This document shows positions 7,370-11,899 of a stretch of 11,899 nucleotides of DNA, piece after piece. Both the position numbers and the translations under genes were made by a program. This DNA comes from Calditrichia bacterium (lineage in GTDB: Bacteria > Calditrichota > Calditrichia > RBG-13-44-9), in the NCBI GenBank assembly GCA_026991005.1, contig JALXCH010000549.1, forward strand, positions 1 to 11,899, in the 5' to 3' direction. Position 1 is the first letter of the stretch. Each line of letters opens with the position of its first letter. A model generated the notes under the pieces. That model made no database searches. It worked only from the letters and a program-made list of their open reading frames with translations, and was not told the DNA's origin.

Positions 7370-7398
7370 AAATTAACCGTAAACTGTGCATGACGCAA
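7370..7398 (-). promoter_or_regulatory. Possible divIVA promoter
   Basis: Reading leftward, TTGCGT (7393-7398) and TAATTT (7370-7375) are separated by 17 bp. Each matches the sigma-70 consensus only half-way. It is placed about 40 bp upstream of the divIVA GTG start and just past the two hairpins, so it would let divIVA be transcribed independently of yggS. Tentative. Confidence 0.25.
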
Positions 7399-7440
7399 GG
7401 AGAATAGGGGATTGTAGCTACTTCTAACTCTATCTCTCCT
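7398..7440 (-). repeat. Imperfect long inverted repeat (hairpin) upstream of divIVA
   Basis: On the plus strand, AGGAGAATAG (7398-7407) pairs with CTATCTCTCCT (7430-7440): ten base pairs with one bulged base, closing a 22-nt loop that contains the palindrome TAGCTA. It directly abuts a second hairpin at 7441-7472. It could be RNA structure in the divIVA leader or a protein-binding site. No known riboswitch class is recognised. Confidence 0.4.
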
Positions 7441-7546
7441 AAAAATTCATTCCCGAGAAAGAATGAAATTTTGCCTCCGGGCGTTTTACACCTAACTGGT
7501 CTCTTTCCGGTTCGATGATTTTGCGTTTAATAGAACCTGAGTACAA
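7439..7546 (-). CDS. Possible tiny ORF between yggS and divIVA (35 aa)
   Basis: After the yggS stop codon, another frame stays open to a TAG at 7439-7441 that sits in the hairpin. From a TTG at 7546 it would encode 35 residues with a coding-like mix (IKRKIIEPERDQLGVKRPEA near the middle). The only ribosome-site candidate, GGAG, is 2 nt from the TTG, which is too close. The same frame runs back into yggS, so part of its openness is incidental. In Firmicutes this spot holds sepF, ylmG and ylmH, but the residues visible here do not resemble them. It could be a small gene, a relic, or chance. Confidence 0.2.
   Translation of the reverse strand: MYSGSIKRKIIEPERDQLGVKRPEAKFHSFSGMNF
7441..7472 (-). 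terminator. Terminator-like hairpin after yggS
   Basis: Reading leftward, AAAATTTCATTC (7472-7461) pairs with GAATGAATTTTT (7452-7441), with one mismatch across the stem, an 8-nt loop, and a final run of five T. This fits a weak, AT-rich intrinsic terminator for the DUF3467 - yggS transcript. The stem is poorer in G+C than a classical terminator, and the T-run is part of the stem, so confidence is moderate. Confidence 0.4.
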
Positions 7547-7559
7547 TTCTCCGTCCAGG

Positions 7560-8246
7560 TTAGCGTCTGGGACCAAAGATAGCGGTACCGATGCGCACCA
7601 TGGTGGAGCCCTCTTCAATGGCCCACTCAAAATCGGAAGACATTCCCATGGAGAGAATATCCATGGACACACCGGGAATGTGCTGGCTGCGGATTTGTTC
7701 CGCCAGATTGCGCAGGGTTACAAAGCAGCGGCGCACCGCCTTTTCGTCCCGGCTGAATAACCCGATAGTCATCAAACCCTGCACCCGGAGGTGCGGTAGT
7801 TCCGAGATTTGCGCCATCAACTCCAGGGTTTCTTCGGGCTGGCAACCGCTTTTGGTTACTTCGCCGCTGGTATTCACCTCTACCAGCACCGGCATCACTT
7901 TATTTTCCTTCTGGCAGCGCTTCTCGATCTCCTGCGCCAGCGGCAGGCGATCCACAGACTGAATCATCTGAAATAACCGCACGGCATATTTAACCTTGTT
8001 CGTTTGCAGCACCCCAATCATATGCCAGGTTACAGGGAGTACCTCCGGCTGTTTCTGCCGGGCTTCCTGCACCCGATTTTCTCCAATGATCCGAACCCCG
8101 GCACGAATGGCCTGATTAATCACTTCCGCCGGTACCGTTTTGGTTACCGCAACCAGAGTAATTTCCTCCGCACTCCGCCCGGAACGTTCTGCTGCCCGAG
8201 CAATTCGTTCCTGCACGCGCTGTAAATTTTCCTGGATCCAGTCCAT
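7560..8246 (-). CDS. yggS: YggS/PLPBP family PLP-homeostasis protein
   Basis: This 228-residue cytoplasmic protein has the fold-type III PLP-binding barrel. It shows LVAVTKTVP (31-39; K36 is the expected PLP lysine), IIGENRVQEA (53-62), WHMIGVLQTNKVK (74-86), VEVNTSGEVTKSG and the C-terminal LSMGMSSDFEWAI then GSTMVRIGTAIFG, which binds the cofactor phosphate. Family members (YggS, YlmE, human PLPBP) bind PLP, have no known catalytic activity, and affect vitamin B6 and amino-acid balance. The start is ATG at 8246, because GGGGAG lies 7 nt upstream; a TTG at 8261 would extend the protein by five residues but would place that site inside the gene. It lies 33 bp downstream of the DUF3467 gene. 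In Bacillus the homologue ylmE also precedes the sepF-divIVA region. Confidence 0.95.
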   Translation of the reverse strand: MDWIQENLQRVQERIARAAERSGRSAEEITLVAVTKTVPAEVINQAIRAGVRIIGENRVQEARQKQPEVLPVTWHMIGVLQTNKVKYAVRLFQMIQSVDRLPLAQEIEKRCQKENKVMPVLVEVNTSGEVTKSGCQPEETLELMAQISELPHLRVQGLMTIGLFSRDEKAVRRCFVTLRNLAEQIRSQHIPGVSMDILSMGMSSDFEWAIEEGSTMVRIGTAIFGPRR

Positions 8247-8279
8247 ACTCGAACTCCCCAATGCCGCACTTCGGGAAAA

Positions 8280-8612
8280 CTATTTCTGTCCTGCCTGCGG
8301 CGGTTGAAAACCAAACGGTTTGCCGCTTTCGGTCATCCCGTGTAATTTAATCTCGCCGTACTGGGATTCGTATTTGCGAATGTTATCTTCCAGCGCTTTG
8401 AGCAGCCCTTTGGCGTGCTGGGGAGTCATGATTATTCGGGCATACACCCGGGTTTTGGGAACTCCGGGAAGAATGCGGGTAAAATCAATCACAAATTCCG
8501 CGGGAGAGTGGGTAATGAGTGCCAGATTAGAATAAATCCCTTCCGCTTGCTCTGGCGGTAACTCAATATTAATTTGATGCTGTTGCGGTGGTACCGGATT
8601 TTTGGGTTCCAT
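8280..8612 (-). CDS. DUF3467 protein
   Basis: This 110-residue soluble protein carries the DUF3467 pattern: INIELPPEQAEGIYSNLALI (14-33), HSPAEFVIDF (35-44), then VYARIIMTPQHAKGLLKALE (56-75) and a helix ending in KYESQYGEI (80-88). The N-terminus (PKNPVPPQQ) and C-terminus (PPQAGQK) look disordered. No signal peptide or membrane segment is seen, and the family's function is unknown. The ATG at 8612 has AAGGA 7 nt upstream. It is the first gene leftward from the divergent region, with a plausible sigma-70 promoter 40-70 bp upstream, and probably shares a transcript with yggS. Confidence 0.9.
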   Translation of the reverse strand: MEPKNPVPPQQHQINIELPPEQAEGIYSNLALITHSPAEFVIDFTRILPGVPKTRVYARIIMTPQHAKGLLKALEDNIRKYESQYGEIKLHGMTESGKPFGFQPPQAGQK

Positions 8613-8654
8613 TTTTTTCCTTAAATACGTTTTTTACTTGTACTTTAAGCATTT

Positions 8655-8683
8655 AATTTACCATAAAGAAGTAGATAAGTCAA
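8655..8683 (-). promoter_or_regulatory. Leftward sigma-70-like promoter for DUF3467 - yggS
   Basis: Reading leftward, TTGACT (8678-8683, five of six consensus bases) and TAAATT (8655-8660, four of six) are separated by exactly 17 bp. Transcription would begin near 8648, leaving a leader of about 35 nt before the ATG at 8612. This is the best promoter match in the divergent region. I saw no equally good rightward promoter for dnaG, though AT-rich TAATATATT (8692-8700) lies close to its start. Confidence 0.5.
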
Positions 8684-8720
8684 GAAAACTCTAATATATT
8701 GAGCGGATTAGGCGTAAGGT

Positions 8721-10529
8721 ATGCCTCAGATTCCGGAACATATTATCGATCGCGTGCGCGATTCTGTGGATATTGTGGATGTGATTTCCCGCTACGTAAA
8801 TCTGAAAAAATCGGGGCGGAATTATAAGGGATTATGTCCCTTTCACACCGAGAAAACACCTTCGTTTAATGTGAATCCGGATAGGCAAATTTTCCACTGC
8901 TTCGGGTGCCATGTGGGAGGGAATGTGTTTACCTTTTTGATGAAATACGAAAAAATTTCCTTTACCGAGGCAGTGCGGAAACTGGCCGAAGAAGCAGGGA
9001 TTGAAATTCCCCGGCAGCGCATGCGAACCCAGCTCAGTGAATACGACCGCATGTACCGCGCCAATCAGTTTGCCGCCGATTTTTACCAGAAGCTGCTTCA
9101 GGCACACCGGGAGCAGATTTTTCCCTATTTAAAAGAACGCGGTTTGAGCGAAGAAACGATACGGGGATTTAAACTGGGTTTCGTGCCAGAAGCGTGGGAT
9201 AGTTTGCAAAAGGAAATTGAGCGGAAGAATATGGATATGGTTCTCTTCCGCAAATTGGGACTCATCCTGCAAAGCGAAAAGGATCCTTCGCGTTTGTACG
9301 ACCGCTTCCGAAACCGGCTCATGTTCCCCATTCACAATCTTTCGGGGAAAATTGTGGCTTTTGGGGGCCGCACCATGTCCGACGACCCCGAAATTCCCAA
9401 GTACATCAATTCTCCGGAATCTCCCATTTACAAAAAGAGCGAGATTCTCTACGGACTCTTTTACGCCAAGGAATGGATTCGGCAGGAAAGATATGCCATT
9501 TTTGTGGAAGGGTACATGGACTTCCTGCAGCTTTTCCAGAACGGGATAAAAAATGTGGTGGCTACCAGTGGTACCGCGCTAACCGAGGAGCATGCCCGGC
9601 TGGTACGGCGCTACACTCAGGATGTGGTATTGTGTTACGATGCCGATACCGCAGGCATCAATGCGGCTCTGCGCGGGGGACAGGTGCTCTTCCAGAACAA
9701 TCTCAACGTGCGGGTACTCATCCTCCCGGAAGGCGAAGACCCCGATAGTTTTGTACGCAGCAAAGGCGCTTCCCAATTTTATGCCTTGATGAAACAAGCG
9801 CGGGATTATTTCCGGTTTAAAATGGACTACCTCAACGCTCACATGGACGCCGATGATGTCAACCAGCGCACCCGGGTGGTGAACGAATTGCTGGACACCC
9901 TGGTACCCCACCCCGATCCCTTGAAGCAAAATTTCTATGTGAATCAACTGGCCGAAGCATTCGGCATTCAGGAGACCACGCTGTTAAACGAAATAAAAAA
10001 GCGGCAGAAACAGCTGGCCCGGCGGGAGAAAATGCGGCTGGAACATCAACAGGTCTCCCAACGCGTATTGGAAAGCCGCATCAGTGGTCTAACCGGTGCC
10101 TGGAGCGCCGAACGGGATTTAATCATTCTCCTCTACATTTATTTCGACAAGATGAAAAGTTTTATCTTCGACGCTCTGGAACCGGAAGATTTTTTGAATG
10201 AAGGATTTCGGAAGATGTTTGTTTATATGCGGGATAATCAGAGCGGGGACATTGAGACGGTATTTCAGGAAGCTCTGGCCACGGAAGCCGATGAGATTAC
10301 AGTAAGTCAGATCACCGAGCATTTGTTTAACGAAATTGCAGATCCGGAACGCTATTTAAACGATTGCATCAGGAAAATTAAAGTGGCACGCCACCAGGCT
10401 CGAATAAATGAGCTTCGGCAACAGCTAAAAGAATTGCCCCCGGACAATCCCCAACAGATGGAAATTCTCCGGGAAATCTCCCACCTGTCGCGCCAAATCT
10501 CGAGCATTCAGAAAATACTTTCCCCCTGA
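8721..10529 (+). CDS. dnaG: DNA primase
   Basis: This 602-residue primase makes the RNA primers for replication at the fork. An N-terminal zinc-binding domain shows CPFH (39-42) and CFGC (60-63), the CHC2-type ligands, with KTPSF between. The catalytic core contains the basic motif RFRNRLMFPI (195-204), PKYINSPES (226-234), then a Toprim fold with VEGYMD (262-267; E263), SGTAL (283-287), YDADTAG (306-312; D307 and D309) and EGEDPD (337-342). The C-terminal ~140 residues, helical and ending in a charged coiled coil, should bind the DnaB helicase. Length is normal for the family. The ATG at 8721 gives the correct N-terminus (IPEHIIDRVRDSVDIVDVI), but its ribosome site is weak (AGG 8 nt upstream). 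It diverges from DUF3467. No rpoD or rpsU lies beside it, so the classic rpsU-dnaG-rpoD arrangement is absent here. Confidence 0.98.
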   Translation: MPQIPEHIIDRVRDSVDIVDVISRYVNLKKSGRNYKGLCPFHTEKTPSFNVNPDRQIFHCFGCHVGGNVFTFLMKYEKISFTEAVRKLAEEAGIEIPRQRMRTQLSEYDRMYRANQFAADFYQKLLQAHREQIFPYLKERGLSEETIRGFKLGFVPEAWDSLQKEIERKNMDMVLFRKLGLILQSEKDPSRLYDRFRNRLMFPIHNLSGKIVAFGGRTMSDDPEIPKYINSPESPIYKKSEILYGLFYAKEWIRQERYAIFVEGYMDFLQLFQNGIKNVVATSGTALTEEHARLVRRYTQDVVLCYDADTAGINAALRGGQVLFQNNLNVRVLILPEGEDPDSFVRSKGASQFYALMKQARDYFRFKMDYLNAHMDADDVNQRTRVVNELLDTLVPHPDPLKQNFYVNQLAEAFGIQETTLLNEIKKRQKQLARREKMRLEHQQVSQRVLESRISGLTGAWSAERDLIILLYIYFDKMKSFIFDALEPEDFLNEGFRKMFVYMRDNQSGDIETVFQEALATEADEITVSQITEHLFNEIADPERYLNDCIRKIKVARHQARINELRQQLKELPPDNPQQMEILREISHLSRQISSIQKILSP

Positions 10530-10547
10530 ACTTTCGCAGAAGCATCT

Positions 10548-10579
10548 GTTCCCCACCCGGTGGGAACTATGGTATTTTT
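10548..10579 (+). terminator. Terminator-like hairpin after dnaG
   Basis: Starting 19 bp past the dnaG stop codon, GTTCC-CAC pairs with GTG-GGAAC (10548-10567) with one bulged C and a 3-nt CCG loop. A run of five T follows at 10575-10579. The T-run starts 7 nt after the stem, which is further than ideal, so efficiency is uncertain. It would separate dnaG from the response-regulator gene. Confidence 0.45.
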
Positions 10580-10798
10580 CATTGGGTCATCGGAAAAATC
10601 CCTGTTCATTTCCTATTTTAGCTTGCAATAAGCATTCGAATTCGTCCGAAAAAACAAAACGTTCCTTCACTGGCAAATTGGATTTCCCTACCAGAATAAA
10701 AATTTTCCAAATTTTACAGCGAAAATTCGTGTGACTTCAATCACCGGGTGGAAACGAAAAGCAACTAATTTCCTATGAAATTAAATGCAGGATACACT
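10580..10798 (+). other. Intergenic region upstream of the response regulator
   Basis: About 220 bp without a supportable gene. It is AT-rich with runs such as AAAAATTTTCC then AAATTTTA (about 10698-10718) and short palindromes (ATTCGAAT and CGAATTCG overlapping near 10635-10645). No promoter hexamer pair or sigma-54 site was convincing. It probably carries the promoter of the receiver/hydrolase pair, but I cannot locate it. Confidence 0.4.
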
Positions 10799-11245
10799 AT
10801 GGAAAGGCGTATGGAACATCAGATCAGGGATGAGCAAAAAACCGAGCATGCACCACGTTACGATATCATCGTTATTGATGACAATTACGAACAGGCCAAT
10901 ATCATAAAATTATTGGTCGAAGAATACGGATTTCGTGCCCGATTTGTTACCGACAGCCACAAGGCGTTCGAAGTTGTGAAAACGGAAAAACCGCGCTTAA
11001 TTATTCTGGATTTAATGATGCCGGAAATCGACGGATTGCGTCTCTGCAAAATGATTAAAGAACATCCGGAAACGGCTAATACGCGCATCATCATCTATTC
11101 GGGCAAAATGTACGAGTCGGATCGTCGCAAAGCGCTGGCGCTGGGGGCGGATCTTTTCCTGACGAAACCCACACGCTCTTACATTCTTCTGGATGCGATA
11201 AAAAATTTGCTGTTGCCAACCACCGATGAGCTCATTTCAAATTAA
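10799..11245 (+). CDS. Stand-alone response-regulator receiver protein
   Basis: This 148-residue protein is essentially one CheY-like receiver domain after a charged lead of about 20 residues. It has the acidic pair D27-D28 (VIDDNY), phospho-acceptor D71 (ILDLMMPEIDG), the Ser switch S101 (IYSGK) and K123 (LTKP), so it should be phosphorylatable by a histidine kinase. There is no DNA-binding or enzymatic output domain. ATG at 10799 is preferred because AGGA lies 6 nt upstream; ATG 10775 has no ribosome site and would add eight residues. The stop codon lies inside the next gene (20-bp overlap), so the metallo-hydrolase is its probable functional partner. No cognate kinase is in the window. An insertion or loss of function is not suggested, since all key residues are present. 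Confidence 0.93.
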   Translation: MERRMEHQIRDEQKTEHAPRYDIIVIDDNYEQANIIKLLVEEYGFRARFVTDSHKAFEVVKTEKPRLIILDLMMPEIDGLRLCKMIKEHPETANTRIIIYSGKMYESDRRKALALGADLFLTKPTRSYILLDAIKNLLLPTTDELISN

Positions 11246-11899
11246 ATTCTGGGGAGTCCGGGGTTCTATCCCCACCCCCGGTCCTCGAACTATCCGTTAC
11301 GGGGGGAACACTCCCTGTGTGGAAGTGCAATTTACCGAGGGACCGCTGTTCATTCTGGATGCGGGCAGCGGCATCCGCGATCTGGGCAACCATCTGCTCC
11401 AGCGCCAGGAACCTGTGGAAGCGTTTATCTTCATCAGCCATTTCCACTGGGATCACATTCAGGGACTCCCTTTTTTCCGCCCTGCTTACAAACCGGGTAA
11501 CCGTTTTACCATCCTGGGCAGCGACGATGCAGCCATGGCACTGGATCAAATCATTGCTTTTCAGATGAATCCCACCTACTTCCCGGTAGCCATCCAGGAC
11601 ATGCAGGCGGAGATTCACTTCCGCTCACTTCGCGAAGAATCGTTCCAGCTGCAGGGAGTGCAAGTCGAAACCATTTATTTGAATCATCCGGGATACACGC
11701 TGGGATACCGATTTACTTACCGGGGGAAAAGCCTGGTTTATTTTAGCGATAACGAACCATTTCAAACCCATTTATCCCGCACATCCGAGGAAAAAGTACC
11801 GAAAGAGAACAATCTCCGTCGGGATAGGGTGGAAGACCTTTTCGATAATTTCGTGGAAAATAAAAACGAGCAATTTGTGGCATTCTGCCGGGGAGCAGA
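11226..11899 (+). CDS. Metallo-beta-lactamase-fold hydrolase (3' end outside window)
   Basis: The 224 codons present begin FWGVRGSIPTPGP (8-20) and RYGGNTPCVEV (24-34), followed by ILDAGSGIRDLG (43-54). The metal-binding motif is HFHWDH (72-77) within SHFHWDHIQGLPFF; H154 (LNHPG) and D175 (FSDNE) are likely further metal ligands. The pattern fits the branch of the MBL superfamily related to cyclic-nucleotide phosphodiesterase-like and PhnP-like hydrolases, but the substrate cannot be named. The C-terminal part, from about 185, looks charged and continues past the window. The ATG at 11226 overlaps the receiver gene by 20 bp with no clear ribosome site, pointing to translational coupling. Members of this branch occur fused to or beside signalling domains, so output of the receiver through this enzyme is a reasonable inference. 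Confidence 0.85.
   Translation, partial: MSSFQIKFWGVRGSIPTPGPRTIRYGGNTPCVEVQFTEGPLFILDAGSGIRDLGNHLLQRQEPVEAFIFISHFHWDHIQGLPFFRPAYKPGNRFTILGSDDAAMALDQIIAFQMNPTYFPVAIQDMQAEIHFRSLREESFQLQGVQVETIYLNHPGYTLGYRFTYRGKSLVYFSDNEPFQTHLSRTSEEKVPKENNLRRDRVEDLFDNFVENKNEQFVAFCRGA

Noticed and set aside
8247..8261. TTG at 8261 as the yggS start
   Set aside because: The GGGGAG ribosome site lies between this TTG and the ATG at 8246, which starts a family-typical N-terminus.
10775..10798. ATG at 10775 as the response-regulator start
   Set aside because: No ribosome site precedes it, while ATG 10799 has AGGA at 6 nt. The extra eight residues add no recognisable part.
1..11899. Search by eye for tRNA, rRNA, CRISPR arrays, transposases, att sites or a defence island
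   Set aside because: No cloverleaf-like sequence, regular spaced repeats, transposase motifs or terminal repeats were seen; the genes are core housekeeping and signalling types.

Overview
The window looks like core chromosome of a diderm bacterium. The sequence gives no direct taxonomic marker. DivIVA, an IleRS type 2 (IleRS2), DUF3467, DUF2905 and a lipobox protein together suggest a deep FCB-type lineage such as Calditrichota or a relative; that placement is an inference of low to moderate confidence. I see no mobile elements, CRISPR arrays, tRNAs or rRNAs.

Layout. Positions 1-8612 are read leftward (minus strand). In transcription order they are a DUF3467 protein, yggS (PLP homeostasis), a 229-bp structured gap, divIVA, a predicted lipoprotein with two hydrophobic segments, purine nucleoside phosphorylase, a DUF2905 membrane protein, ileS, a TraR/DksA zinc-finger protein, lspA, and an RluD-type pseudouridine synthase that runs off the left edge. 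From pnp to rluD the genes are nearly contiguous, with gaps of 5 to 16 bp or overlaps of 4 and 35 bp, so they probably form one operon. Positions 8613-8720 are a divergent intergenic region with a reasonable leftward promoter. Positions 8721-11899 are read rightward: dnaG, a terminator-like hairpin, a 250-bp gap, a stand-alone response-regulator receiver, and a metallo-beta-lactamase-fold hydrolase that overlaps it and runs off the right edge.

How the genes fit together. The order yggS - divIVA - ileS - TraR/DksA - lspA - rluD matches the Firmicute cell-division cluster ylmE - (sepF - ylmG - ylmH) - divIVA - ileS - ylyA - lspA - ylyB. Here sepF, ylmG and ylmH are absent from their usual place, which is taken by the structured gap with a tiny ORF. 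A lipoprotein, pnp and DUF2905 gene sit between divIVA and ileS.

The most notable points are the swapped GXHH signature in IleRS, altered substrate-site residues in the purine phosphorylase, the DivIVA-lipoprotein pair, the hairpin-rich gap, and the overlapping receiver/hydrolase pair. I found no clear new defence or mobile system.
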